This document shows positions 43,100 through 56,460 of a DNA stretch of 64,000 bases, one piece after another (position 1 is the first letter of the stretch; each line of letters opens with the position of its first letter). Source of the DNA: Blasia pusilla (taxonomy: Eukaryota; Marchantiophyta; Marchantiopsida; Blasiales); NCBI GenBank assembly GCA_050084515.1, contig CM114272.1, positions 8,680,001-8,744,000 of the forward strand, written 5' to 3'. Below the pieces are notes generated by a model, which ran no database searches, was not told the origin of the DNA, and worked only from the letters and a program-made list of their open reading frames with translations. The translations under genes and the position numbers were made by a program.

Positions 43100-46000
43100 T
43101 CCGCAAGTTCTTAAACACAAACTAATCGTTACTTGTGTCAAATAAAGATCACCCCCAACTTTGGGATCAAGTCTCAAGACTTTCCCCATAGTGGTGGAGT
43201 TGCTCATATAAGATGGTTAAGAGAGATTGAATTGTGATGTGGCTCCACGCACATCACAGATGAGTTCATCGTTGGGAGCCTTTAATCTCTTGTAGCTACA
43301 TCCATGCATAAACTCGTGAATCTCAAGTCATCAATTCTCAGCACTCTTGCAGTCATCATGCCTTAATTTCAGGTATCTGGAAAGACACTCCTACTAGACA
43401 AATCAAGATTTCCCTTTAGGTGACAATGTTCCTTGGCTCTTTTAGCTCTATTGTAAGTGTGGGAGGGTCACCATCTTGTACCCATCGGGAGGACTTTTGA
43501 AGTTTTTCATTCACACACGGCTGAAATAAAATATCCGGTCTCTTGTTATTGAGATGTGTGAACAGATGACCCCAAAGATCGAGCGCATTGTTGATGACCA
43601 ATAAAAACAGGTATTCGGTGTTCATAATGTTACTCACATGACATGCACCCAGTGATCACAAGCACCGTTTATACCATTTTTCTGGAGATGCCCAATGTAT
43701 GTTGTAAAGAAACCAGCCTGTAGAGCAATCCGCATCATGGTTTCCACCAAAAACATCGTCTACCTGAACTCAGACTCTACCTTCAAACGTTTCACTCTGT
43801 GGGTTGTGAACTTGCTTACCAACTATCCAATTGTAACATGTCAATCACGTAAGTGTAATAGATCATCCATTCGTATGTAACCCTACCCAGCCTTTTGTGA
43901 TGAGAACGCCTGGACTTCTAATAGCCGACTCCGGTAAACTTTGATTTCTGAATAATTTAGAACTCTAGGACCAAGGGCCAACTTTGGGTCCCAATGCGTT
44001 CTGATTTTCAGGGTGCAGGCACCCAAGGTGGGAAGGAGGGCCCCTGCAAAACCTTTCCTTGATGAAGATGGAAACCCTGCAAAAAAGTAGAATCTCAAAA
44101 CCGTCAGTTCGAAACACACCAAAAGACAAATCCTGGACACAACTACACAAAATTCGTTACGTCTATGGGGAACAGGACGCATGATCACGGGAATATGCTG
44201 TAAGGTTTCATGGTTTGAGAAGGGGATTTACACCCTCCCCTCCTACATGCATATCCTGGACTCCAACGGTGGCCAGCACCTTGCTAATCTGCGGAATTGG
44301 CCTGAATTGGAGGGACTGCTCTCTCCTTTCTTTGGAGTTGTGTTTTCCTGTTCACATCTATAACCTACGCTTCATCGTCCATAGGTAAGGCCTTCCTTGC
44401 AGAATACCTTTCTATTCTTCTCTTTTCTTTCTTTTCGCATCAATGACTTGCAGTCTCGCAATCCGAAGAATATGGTTAACAGCCAGTTCACACTTTTGCT
44501 AGTGGCATCCTTGCTCCATCCTTTTTCTTTGCATTCTCATAATCCTTCGCTCCAAGCCTCTGGTTGCGTTAGATTAGATTGGGAGGACCACTGCCACCTT
44601 CCCCCCAAATCGGGTGGTGTGGATGACAGGACATGGTCATAACAAGAGATGCACATCGTTTTCACCTCTTACTAAATCCAAAGTGGAATCACACACATGA
44701 TATTGTTCTCTTGTTCGATCTTCTAGTTGTCTTCCTAAAGATCAAGAGTGTGCTCTTTCCAAGAAGAGAACGAGGAAAAAAGATTCCAGACTCAATGCAG
44801 GATGCAGACTTCAAATACGACATGGAAGCCTAAGTGAGAATAGTGACGGTATACGTTTGCTGTTGGGGTCATGAGATGACAGTTTGAAACAGTGCCCCTG
44901 AAGCTTGCCACTCCAAGCCGCCCGTGCTGCATTAACTCCTTTTCGGGAGCCTCTGGAGGATTCAATGTTTCTGGTTTTGGCTACGTGTATTGATCCTCCA
45001 TGGAGTCTGCCGATGATCTTGCCGTCACCTTCAAATTTTGATTTGAAGAGTCGCCTTTCGCATGTTTGAAGTCGTTGCCACATTTGCCATAGCATGTTTT
45101 ATTAGCGTGCTACGACTTCAAGATCTGTACAAACGTTGCGCATATGTGCAAACATTATGACTTTCGATCCGCCGTACCACACCTTAAAATCCTGAGCTTA
45201 AAATCCAACAGCCGGCCAGGGATCATGGAATATGCTCATGTACACCGAGGTGCTTGATTTTTTCCTTTTTTTCACCGAGCTGATCCATTGACACTGGATA
45301 AATGAAACACCCGGAGGGCCGGAGAGAACTTATGCTTGAGCCTGCCGCAACAATATGCATAAACGGGCAGGACATTTTCTGCTGCCGATGCATGAGTCCA
45401 CCTTTCGTACAGAGACTTTACTTTCTGTGTTTACTTTTGGGAAGTTTCGTCTGGTCTCAGCGTCGTTGATCGTTTTCTAAGTTCGAGGATCGACAATATT
45501 GACTATCTTTGAAACGCCAGATGGTTTCCCATTCAAGGTGCACAATGTAGATTGCTCCCACGTTCTGAAGTTCCCGCCGTACGTTTCTGAAGATTCAATT
45601 TATTGATGGCACTAGCTAGATTCTCCGTCGCATGCGACAGTTCTCGCTAAGGGCACGGCGCCATGACCAGGGTTTCGAGGATATCTCGTGCTTTGTGTCG
45701 TAGTACCGAGTAGGTACTATTCACAGTAGGAGTTGGCTTAATTTGGAAAAAATTTAGAACTGGAATCCCCAAGTAAGTCTAAATCCAAGGGCTTGGAACC
45801 GTGTGAGAGGTTGGATGGGAGTCCATCATCGAATTACTACTCAAGAACCGTCCATTGACACCCACTGCAGTGCACCGCGGCCTACAAAACGTTGTTCGGA
45901 GGAAGGATGGGAAAGAGTCATCTGAGTGTGCACGAGCATGTTGACCTCTCAGAGCTTCTAATTCCAAATTCCACCAACCGAGGTAGCGAAAGCTAATCTG

Positions 46001-46839
46001 CTTTCGGAAGCATTATCATTTTGAAAAATGTCGAGGATCGACCCGACATCTAACCCTCAAAAAATACGTCTAGAAAGACTCTGAGAGACGAGAGCCTAGA
46101 TTTGGATGAGGATGTAGCACAACGCTCTGCTTGTGTGGTTTCTTTTCGGTAGTCTCAAAGTTTTAGAAGACATACGCAAATCGTTTAGGACTCCCGAGTT
46201 TGGCAAAAACGGATCCGCTTCAATTTGAAACAGACTTCTAGATATACTAATTCTACCTGTCCCTCTAGTTGATTTCCTCTATATGAGTTCGGTCCATCTT
46301 AACTTCGTCCTTCATGTACACCCAACCCACTTTCTAAGACCGTCCAACCAGGGAGTGGGGTCGCAAGGCCAAGAAAGCACCTCGAATTCGTCACACCTCT
46401 GATCTGACATTTTAGAAGTTCATAACAATCCATTTTAATTTCAGATCATGTCAGAACAAATTTTCTTCGGATTGGTCCCATAGAAGATTCATCTCTTCCA
46501 AAGTAAGATTTCCGTAGAGTAGAGAGTTCTACTGGTGAAATCTGACAGCGGCGGGTTCTTTTACTGGGGGTTCCTTTCCTGAGTGGCAACTTTCCAGTTG
46601 CGGAAGAACGGCTTTCATTTCAATGAGGTCATTCACAATATACATGCGAGGTGGGAGGGGCCAGGAGGCACATTAGGATCACGGCCGTCCTCTATTCACT
46701 TTAGTTCAGAGGCAGCCGATAATAGCCACTAGACAAACCTCCGGTATTCTGACTAGTCATCCGTTTTAGTATCAAAATCAAGTCACCCTCAAGATCCACG
46801 TGACGTGGTGGTGGTAGCTACCACATGGAAACAGCTATT
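43100..46839. other. no gene identified
   Basis: A 3.7-kb stretch beyond URM1, whose 3' UTR should be at its start. The longest frames (43,883-44,188 minus; 44,811-45,095 minus) resemble nothing I know. Conserved multi-exon genes could be hidden, as URM1 was, but I found no such series. GTCGCATGCGAC near 45,627 repeats the palindrome seen at 32,990. Confidence 0.4.
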
Positions 46840-48720
46840 GTGATGGCGTCGGCTCTGTGACATTCTCATCATACCTAGGCGATTGACCATCCCAGTAGAC
46901 GAAGAATATTACTCTCCGAGCAAAACGGCTACCCCTGCTTATCCAGAAGGAAACAAAGATGCACTTCCATAAAAACGAGTGATGGAAAACCCATCGAAAG
47001 TACAAAAGAGGGGGACTCAAAGAGTCAAAACCTGAAGGCCACAACAGGACCAGAAAAGGAAGAAGGGGCATTCCCCCCAAACGATTTAAACTCACCAACA
47101 GCAGAGACAATATCAGCAACAACAAGAGAGCTATGACTACTACTAAGTGGGCCTCTAGCGCGGCGTCTCCCACAACCTGAGCCGCCGCAAAATCCCACTA
47201 GCCTGGGCACGCTGCAACGCTATGGAGACCCGCTGCCTACAATCTGAGAATCGCAGTAGCTAAGGACAACCCATTTCTCGAGTGGAGATGATGGCGCGAT
47301 CCGTAATGAACAGTCGAACCTCTCCCCCATAGCCCCATACATCTCTATGGCCAGGGGATGAAGATGTGTCCTCGTGTAGTCGATTTGTAGATATGTGTCT
47401 TCTTCGCCGCCCGCCCGCCGCCGCCGCCGCCGCTCCTTGTAGCATTCGCCCTTGGGCCACCACTTGGGCTCTGACCTTGCCTCCCGCGTAGGATCTGTGA
47501 CTACCACGTCCGCCACAACCACCTCGGCCTCACGTGTCATGTAGAGATCGGCACGAATGAGGGAATCCCGCATGGAGTAGTGCCTCTCTCTCTGCACATG
47601 GAAGCCACTCTCCCGAGCAATCTGAACATGATATCCCGCCTTTGCATCGTGAGTGGCTATCCTCTCACCCTAATCGGATAGCGTGCCAAATGCACACCAA
47701 GTGGATCAGGCTCGGCGACACTCGCGGTGTGTCGAACCAACCACCGATGGTTGGGGAGGCCCAAGCGGAACCGCATCGCTGTGGTATAGGTAAGTGGGTG
47801 CGACACGGAAAGCTGGAGAAGGGGCGCGCCCTACCCATGAGCCTGCCCCCTTTCGGAGCAAGAGCGAATCGGGCCCTAACCTCCATGGGGATATTCCCGT
47901 CAGGACATAGTGCCTCTAAAACTGCCTCAAAGTGGGCTTCCATCAAGGAAGATTGGAGCCCAGATCGACCGGAGGTAACTAAGGAGGAGAAAGTGGGGAG
48001 AACGGCTCGGCCTCAACTCGAAGGAATCTCTACAAGTGTGAGTGAAGGCGAAGTGGGAAAGAGCCATCCTCGACACGGGAGACGAGTGTAGAAGGAGCGG
48101 TCTATCTCTAACCAAAAATCGGGAGCAAAGGAGGGGTGCCACTATGGCCCAACTCCCTAAAAAAAGCGGAGGGCGCCACTAACTCGGTCGAGAGAAGACC
48201 TACTCCACCAAAAGAAATCGGCCAAGAGGCCTGTCTGAGCTAACTCCCCATGGGGCACTCTAAGGAGCCGGGTCCTAGAAGATCCCCAAACACCTGCATG
48301 AGCTTCCTATCAAAGGATCTATTTAGGGAAGAAAGGTGACTAGATGTCCAGACAGTTCTAGTGAGGTAACCAGGTCTACGAGCAAAACAAGAAGAGAGAA
48401 TGCCGAAGGCGACTTGAGGGTCACCAATCCTCGTAAGATCATCAACGTGGAGAAGATCCTCGGTAAGAGCCGCTGCCACGAAAGTCGATACAAAGTCCTG
48501 GCTCCCGAGCGGTACTCCCAAGACTCGAAGCCCTCCGACAGGTCGCAAGAAGCCGTCGGGTAAATGTAGATCATCACGTAGGCCTGATGGAGACCAAGCC
48601 TTGCACTTCCCCACCTTCACCGCCAGGCCGACACGTGCCAACTGTGCTGAAAAGTGCTCGACTCCAGGGACAACCAGATCTCCAGAAGGCAGTATTCAGA
48701 AACCGGATGGTTAACAGTGG
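46840..48720 (-). pseudogene. LINE (non-LTR retrotransposon) 3' half, degenerate
   Basis: The frame 48,641-48,240 is the C-terminal part of a LINE reverse transcriptase: LARVGLAVKVGKCKAWSPSG, GGLRVLGVPLGSQDF, RIGDPQVAFGIL and ARRPGYLTRTV. The catalytic FADD/YADD box, expected further upstream, is not seen. Further fragments carry a C-terminal region conserved among LINEs of this type (ADLYMTREAEVVVADVVVTD and MYGAMGERFDC; 47,597-47,220) and its end near VADIVSAVGEF. That end is also present at 27,421-27,620 and 62,780-63,000. There are several frame breaks, and the 5' half is missing, as usual for LINE insertions. Confidence 0.8.
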
Positions 48721-49834
48721 AAGACGTGAAGATAAACATCTAAAATAAAATACCTCCTTCAAGAAACGCAGCAATGCCCGTATGCAATTCTGCGGATTTC
48801 GTCCTCGCTCACCAAAATCCGTAAGCCTACGCATCCCAACACTCCGGTAACTCCAACCTCCGTTCGATCCCCTCACACAAGCAGGAAATAAAATATACCA
48901 TCCACTCCTCTTTCATATTCGTTCTCCTACTGCACCATCATGGTAGCCGCAGCCGCAGGCATTGAGGATCCCGTGTGCCGCATCCCGACACTCCAGAGCA
49001 GCGGATGGAACCTCCTCCTCGCATAGCAGGCAGTAGCCTAACGTGATTGCCTTCGACTTTTTCCATATTCGTCGGGCTATTTACTGCCCTCACCGCATCA
49101 TCATTACTCATACAAGCGAGGCGCAGTACCAGCAACTCAGAATCATGATTCGTGAGCTTTTCCTCCACCTGTGCACCCTTTTCATGAAAGCACACGCAGA
49201 GCCCCGTACGCTTCCATCTTCCGCGCGGCATCTAGCGATGTACTGTCCAGCGATGAACAACACAACAATGACAACGTTCTCCACGCACAACGAAATGCAC
49301 TGTTTATGCATCCTTCGCCTTCAGGATTAACATCCGACTTTAGGCTTTGTTCCCCTAACAATTCCACCTCATGATGGAATCGCACTACCCGTCCACGCAA
49401 CTCATGGACGGGAAATAAAAAAGGGTTTGAATAGCCCAAGAAAAAAATTTTAATTTTCTTGTTATTTTCTAATATAGTCCATGAAGGGACGAATGATGCG
49501 GTCCACAAATTCAAATTTTCTTGCTACTTTCTAACATGTGAAACATTTTTTTCTGTTCGGTTGTCACATGTCAAACGGAGAGATGTTTGCAAATCAAGAA
49601 GGTATTCTCCAATAATAATACATATTAGTTCGTCTATTACTAGGGATTATCAGGACATCGGATAGTTTCAGCTCCTAGAAGTTTTGGACGCAAAAAAAGT
49701 GGTGATCTTCATCGTCGCCATGACCTCCCGTCTATGGGACTCAACTCTTAGACGTTGCTTGCGTACTTTGATGAAACGAGGAGTCTCGCTGACGAATGAT
49801 CATATGTGTGTCTAGCTCCTTCCTATAGATCCAT
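48721..49834. other. no gene identified
   Basis: Short frames only. A Cys-rich minus-strand stretch near 49,030-48,940 (GYCLLCEEEVPS ... NACGCGYHDG) is open but unassigned. Confidence 0.4.
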
Positions 49835-52800
49835 TTGGTAACGGAGCACAATGGTCGAAGACAATTGTACGATATTTTTCATAGCAGTCGCATCTTTCTT
49901 AGGGATAACACCCAATGTCGGGACAAGTTTCTCAACGATAGCAATGGGTCATCAGCCGATTTAAATCTTCCAATCGAGACAAGAATATTTCCATTTCTAT
50001 TCCCTTGTTTGAGGAGATACTTCAATGGTAGTTCATCTTTCATTGACTACATAAAAGATCAATTTAGCCAAATATTCAGTGTTTTCACATTGTACAAGCA
50101 TTACATAATTATTGTGCATCAATTGAGGCAGTCCACATCCCTCGCATCTTCAAGTCAAATATGTATCCTAAACCATTAGCTTGAACAATTAAGGCATCAG
50201 CATCTTGATCTCTCAAATAAGGACTTGTACTCTAGGCTATGTCAATATAGTTTCAGTGCTAATGTGCTAGGAAGCCCATCACGGCAGTGAAAACACCTAA
50301 GGGACTTCAAAGAAATGGTCGGTAAGTGGGGAATGTTTGACCACTTCCTCACCCATACGTATGATGAAGATTCCCACGCCCGATGGGCTAAGAGCGCGAA
50401 CATTGAATGTATTATCGAGAGGTTGAATCCTAATTTTATCTGGAGGGATGCACTTGTTGAATGTGTTGTTCTATTTCATACAAGACTACGCATGTTTCTC
50501 CATGACTACATATTTAGTGAACCCCAGATTGTTGATAGATATTCAATTATCTTGTAAGATATGAGATATAGGGTCGAGGAGCTTGCAAACTCACATTATT
50601 TTGTGGATAGAGAACATTGATATTGAATGAGTGGCATCAGAAATATGTTGTTACATCCGTACATCATCGTAAGTTGACGCATCCCATTCCTCCCACATTA
50701 ATTATATGGATAAACTGCGCCACTACGTTGTCACAAACCAAATCTACAACTATAAGCCAGATGTTTGTGTAATAATAAGAACCAAAAATCATCTTCCATA
50801 CTCTCATATAGGCTTCCCTATTGCGTCCAACCATGATTTGATACCAACAATAGATCAAAGAGCTCTTATGTGGAATTACTATAGGCCTGGTCATGAACAT
50901 TGTAACGTAATACCCTACCACTTGGCCATACTAATGCTTTGGGGAGTGCACATGAACGTACAACATGCTACGAATATCCGCTAGTCGTTCTATTTGGTGA
51001 AGTGTGCGCTCAAATATTAACCTCACTATACATTGAGTGTGCTAAGTACTTAGGACTCGAAGGCTTGGATGAAGTAAGACTTAAACTAATTTATAGTCTA
51101 GTGCTTAATAGATCAGTCTCGTCAAGTGAGGCTACATTAAAATCCCTTAAAATCCCAATAATGTTTTGATCTCAATCTCTTGAATTTTTTGATTCAAGCC
51201 TACCCCACATAAAAACTACATTGTATAAGAATGCAAATATAGTTTGCATCCATCCTAAAATACTCTATTGTCATCATTTGGATTCTCTACTTGACCCCGC
51301 ATTTTTTGAATTCTAGAGAGGAAATGATGTCATGAAATGGAAACTTAAGAATTGCTCCCAGTACATTGCTAGTGATTCCCTTGGAAATAGAGTTTACAAG
51401 ACATTACGGCTGGTGAGATTTATAGATTTCTATCCCCTCCATTGTGAAACAAGTTCTTCTATACTACCCTAGTGGCCAATATATCTTGTAGGTCTGAATC
51501 TGAAATCCTCACTATTTTATCACTAGATTGTTCCTACCTACATTAATGTGTATATTGAGGAATACTCACGGATACAAATTGTATCATGAACGAGATTAAC
51601 AAACATGTAGTAGCAAATCTTTGGAGCAATGTCCATGCTAGAGAAATAGTGTCAAAGGTCTTAGACATTGTTGGTCCCCATCTTCGATTTGACATTTACA
51701 ATCCCCATTTCCATGCCTAGATCAAATTACCATATCCATAAGTGTTGTTGCCTCTCAATGAGCTCAAACTTGAAGAAGTAAGCCTCTACCATAGTATCAC
51801 TCTGGTAATGATTATAGATCCACCTGATTGCAGTAAAACCTTCTTTATCCGCTTTATGCAGAAGTATTGGAAATCTATTGGTGTTGCATCTTTATTGACA
51901 ACTACTATTAGGATTGCTGCTATGCGCTTAGATACCAATGCTATCACTATACACTTTGCATTCGCTATCGCAATTAAGAGGGACTTACTATGCTTGCACA
52001 CACCATTTGATAAATTGCAATATATTTGTCTAAAAGAAGCAATGGTTGTGGTTATCAATGAGCGTTCCATGTTGACTTCACACCTACATCATATTTTTGC
52101 TATGAGATTGCATCATATTGGTCCATCATCCATCCTCACACCTTTCTTGTCAAAGTTTGTTATTTTACTTTGTGACCTTTGCCAACTACCTCCAGTTTGT
52201 CTTCATAGACCATCCTCATTTTTTTCTGTCACATCTCCTCTTCACCAGTCTATGAAAACATACATAAGTATCAACTATGTATACCCACAAGAAATGGTTG
52301 CGATCCACCCTTCCTTGATTCTTTGTCTTGTATGAGTCAATAGGTACCAACACAAGATGGTATAGATGCTCATCTTAGCCACTGTTTTCTCGATGAAGAC
52401 ATTGTTGTTGATTATATAAATCAAGATACGCAAAAAAAATGTTCCCATTGTGTGGATGACATTGTCCAACTTTATAATATTGTTGCTCTTTGTAGAGTCT
52501 TCAATGAAGCTGCAATTTTTTTCCAATTAATATTTGTACTAATACCCCTTTTAAACCAAGATTCTCTCAATGGATTTGTGATAGTGACTTTCATCAACTT
52601 TAGTTTCTTGCAATTGGCTGTAATGTGCTTCGGACATCCACTATTGATCCTAAGAATCATGTTGTGAGTGGAGCTCCATCAATTGCTATTGAATGTATAT
52701 ACATTGGCTCAAAATTGGGAGCTATTGTAATCAAGTTGGACTCCAATCAAAGGAATGTGCGCATAACTAGAACATCGTTCGCCACTCTCCATTACGTCCC

Positions 52801-53030
52801 ACACCATACGTATCATAAGCGGATATTTCCACTTATGTTAGGTTATGCAATGACAAGGCACAAGAGTCAAGGACTCACTTTCCCGGGGAGATGTCTTCTT
52901 CTCGTGAGATCAGCCTTCGCTCTTGGTCTTACATATGTTATGTTGTCAATAGTTCAAAGTACATCACAACTTCGAATTGTTGGTTCCCTACAACTAACAG
53001 AATTCAATGTATTTGGTCAAGTTCCTTGAC
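49835..53030 (+). pseudogene. Helitron Rep/helicase pseudogene
   Basis: Ordered fragments of a Helitron transposase run through this region. The Helitron-like N-terminal block appears as MVGKWGMFDHFLTHTYDE and NPNFIWRDALVECVVLFHTR (50,315-50,557). Next come the YYRPGHEHCNVIPYHLAI and LWGVHMNVQ region (50,706-50,984) and the KYLGLEGLDEVRLKL region. The PIF1 helicase then starts at 51,742 with a P-loop decayed to DPPDCSKTFF, then INERSMLTSHL (DExx-like) and LLCDLCQLPPVC, and ends with YAMTRHKSQGLTFPGR near 52,880 and FNVFGQVP before the stop. Rolling-circle replication residues are not identifiable. Stops and indels are many. Copy C starts within about 100 bp of its end. Confidence 0.85.
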
Positions 53031-53111
53031 GATGCCATTGCATTTTATAAACTTGCTTCTAATATATGTAGAACTTCTTTCAGTTTTAAGAAAAGCAACG
53101 ATGGGAATCTC

Positions 53112-53999
53112 TGTCCCAGACCGCCGTGGCTCCCTGTGTTTGCGGCCGGCCATTTGCATTTTTGGATTGATGGGGTTGTAGTGTTCTGTACGCTTTGTTC
53201 TGCCGTGATTTTTAGCTGCTCGAGGGCGATCGAGTACTGTGCCATGATGCCCGTAGCCACAACGCGCCGCTGATTGCCCCCCGCCATGCCGCTTGTGGCC
53301 GCACCGCACCGTCTCAATCGCCAAACCGCATCATCACTGGAGAGCAGAGCGTGTATTGTTGTTGAGGAGGGTATGCCGCTGAGAGCCACACCCTATTATC
53401 GAGTGTCGTGTTGTTTGTAGCTGTTCTGTGCCGCGAGTGCCACACCGTACCGCTGAACCTACACCGCACATCGAGGAGATTTGAGCATCGTCACTATTAG
53501 AGGAGTACGATTTGCTGCTTGGAGGAGTTGTCTTCACGATCGAGTTGGGGTAGAGGTTTTTCAGTTGCTAAGGCGCGACATCGACACATGTTGTCAAGTT
53601 ACCCATTCTGGTCTTTTGCCCTGCAGTTAGGGATTTCCGAGTATTGGGCAGTTATTTGGGATATTGGCTTTCGTGTTGATGCTGAGAGCATCATTGATGT
53701 ATAGGTTAGGGGACATAGACTTGTGTGGGATGTCCATAGTTGAGGGTGTGTCCTATCGATGAGATGATAGGAGAGTAGACGATTTGCCGCACAATGCAAC
53801 TTGTTGCCGCATAGCACACATCTCACTAAGCGAGTGTAGCTTGAGTGCCGCATATTAGATTGAGTGATTGCGTGATTTCTCGCGAGGTTGAGAGTGATCA
53901 TGTGAGAGGGGCACGAGGGTCATCACGGCGACCTTTTGGGACTTTGAGAGGCAAGGTGGTGAACCTAAGAGTAGCTCTTGAGGGTTTACCCAGAGTGGT
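53112..53999 (+). other. copy C 5' leader
   Basis: GC-rich sequence with repeated GCCGCA/CACACCG words before gag. No LTR beyond seven bases, no recognised protein. Leader sequence differs from those of A and B. Confidence 0.5.
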
Positions 54000-55400
54000 G
54001 TGAGGTATCGAGAGTCTCCACCTGAGAGACCACCTCAATCTCCTTCTGTGTCGTCTTCAAACGCGGGAGAGAGTGTAGAGGAGGTTGTTAGTGCATCACC
54101 GCACACATTGAGTGGTCTTACTAGTTGGGCGTACGAGATGGACAACCGGGGTAGAGGACCACGTAGGTTTTCAGGTCCTATAGGCACCATAGAGTTACAC
54201 AACTTTATTGCAGAGTTTAGGAGTTGGTGTGACTCACAGCGGGCTAGGAACTCAAGAGAGTTCAACCCGTTTACAGCATGGAACGGAATGTTCCAACATT
54301 TAGAGGGGGCACCCATGGACGATTACCATGAGTTCTCGTAGAGATATGCCTTGAGACTCTACTATGACCCACACTATGTGTCATGGACTGAGCTGTTTCC
54401 AGATGAGGAGGAGGAGTCATGAGAGGGTTTCATCACCAGTGATGTTGTGGGAGGGATGACTCGCACTGGAGCACTTGCATCGTCCAGTCGAGTTCGTCCC
54501 ACGTTCAACCCTGTGGTTGAGTTCTTCGTTGAGTTGAGGGTGAGCTACCAAGGGGGTATGGACAGAGAAGTTGCGGAGCATCCACAACTTCCAGCGCCCG
54601 GGTGAGAGTTTACGTGAGGCCTACACCTGCTTGCGCCGATTGATTAACGTCACTCAGGGGGTGACAGAGGCTCAGGCTATCCAATCATTGTACACGATAC
54701 TAGACTGGACTTTGCGGACACGTGTGCAAGATAAACACCTCCCCTACATTGAGAGATGTTTTTAGGACCGCCAAGAACATTGAGCGCAATATGGCGGAGG
54801 AGATCGTAGCCACCATGGGTTGTGGGCAAGAGCAGTCACGATTGCCTGCACCACTTGTGCAGCAACGTGGATTCCGAGATAGGTCTATGGCACCACAAGC
54901 TCATGGAGGATACCGGGAGGGTGTGCCACAGAGACCTGCGCCTTCATATGTGGCTTAGCAGCAACCGCCTGCGATTACTTATTGGTCATGTGGTGGAGCC
55001 CATCATGAGCGCGATTGCACTCGTCAGGGTCATGGTCACGTGCCTCAGCATGGAGGAGGAGATGGTGTTGCACCAGGAGGTTATCAATGTGACTATTGTG
55101 AGAGGTACGGTCACACACGCGCGAGGTGTTTCAGCTTGCACCCTGAGTTACGTGCGGATTGAGGGCCAGAGAGGGCACCAGAATGAGTTGTCGGTTCGGA
55201 TGGGCCTAGAGGTCGTGCAGAAGTGGTTCCGTTGGGGGACAAGGAGTTGGATTTTCTTGAGGGGGTGGTGGAGTTGCCCGTGTAGGAAGTAGAGTCCCAC
55301 CACCTAGACGCGTTGGGGGAGACGCCGAGCGTGAGGTTGGGATGGCTGCTCAGATACAGCAGCTATAGCAACAGATTTTCGCTATGGCACTGAGGTTTTC
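54000..55400 (+). pseudogene. copy C gag
   Basis: The N-terminal block (GPIGTIELHNFIAEFRSWCD, FNPFTAWNGMFQHLEGAP) is open over 54,000-54,341. After a stop come FNPVVEFFVELRVSYQ and a frameshift into HNFQ-RPGESLREAYTCLRR (54,571 on), then RNMAEEIVATMGCGQEQSRL. The first zinc knuckle reads YWSCGGAHHERDC (first Cys lost) and the second CDYCERYGHTRARC (intact, about 55,089-55,130). The final coiled-coil-like segment AAQIQQL precedes the linker at 55,340. This copy preserves the gag N-terminus that copy A lacks. Confidence 0.82.
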
Positions 55401-56460
55401 CGGATTGGTGGCATCGACGTCTTATGGAGCCGCCAGAGATATGGAGGATCCTGGTTGGATAAGCAGGGTTGCCTAGATGGAGGCCTCCGTAGTTGTTACA
55501 AGTGGAGTAGTCGTAGAGTTGGATCCACATCGAGGGAAAGCGAGGAAACATACTAGGCTTCCTCAGTCTTTCACGTTGTTTGAGGCGATGAGGACCCCAT
55601 TGATGGGTCCTGATCAGAGTTTGCGGAGAGTTGGTGATGTTGTTGATGTACAGGCACAAAGGGCAATAGGAGAAGCAAGTGCGACAAATCCTATTGCAAA
55701 TGCTCAAGAGGAGCATGTGTCGAGCACGTTGTTGGGGGCCGCCACCGTTGTGTCCTGCACTCCTTTATTTTATGCTTTCGATGTTATGACGTTGGGAGGT
55801 ATGCCCGCCGAGGTTTTCCGGCTGGCCGCTACGTTGTGTGAGCGTGGAGTTGGAGTTCCTGCATCACGTTCCGAGGTGATTGTAGAGGAGGTCATGGACC
55901 TGCCCTTGGAGCTTATGCTCGGCCCATTCTCGTCAGTTTCATGCCACGCTGCGGCTGTTAGGATGGCGGAGATGCCCGCTAGACCCGTGATAGAGCATGC
56001 CATGGCTTCTCCTAGTGTTGTGTTTCTAGATAACTGAGGAGAAGTCTTCCAGTTAGTGAGTCCAGGAGGTAGAGCTTTTAGTCTGCAGCGCGTCTTGTTG
56101 GATTCAGGAGCGCAACCCTTGATGTTGGGGAAAGCGGCATTCAGAGGTTTGGGCCTGACGAGGGCCGATGTGGAGCATTGTCCATTCCGAGTACAAACAT
56201 CCTTGGATGGAGCAAGTACCACACAGTATATCACCCGATAGAAGGTCGTGTTGAGGATTCGCCCGGGACATCCTACAGATGAGTCTGTGGTGCGAGCCAA
56301 GGCGATAGTGACTAATGTAGAGTCCGACGACGTCTAGGTTGGTAGAGTAGTATTGTACCCAATGGGGTTTTCCCTCGAGTACTGGGAGGAGTCAACATCC
56401 TACAGACCACGATGGCAGTCAGGTGATAGGCGCCTTAGCTCATTACCCGTTTGATTCACA
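55401..56460 (+). pseudogene. copy C gag-pol linker and protease
   Basis: Frame 55,477-56,037 holds the linker (LPQSFTLFEAMRTPLMGPDQ; AEVFRLAATLCERG). A TGA just after FLDN separates it from the protease, whose active site LLDSGAQPLMLGKA lies at about 56,094-56,135 with the DSG intact. A TAG after YITR (56,241) and another in the YNVLVG-equivalent segment interrupt the C-terminal part. Confidence 0.75.

Noticed and set aside
53112-53118. Firm 5' boundary of copy C at TGTCCCA
   Set aside because: Only seven bases match the 3' LTR start and the flanking four bases differ at the two ends, so I keep it only as an approximate boundary.
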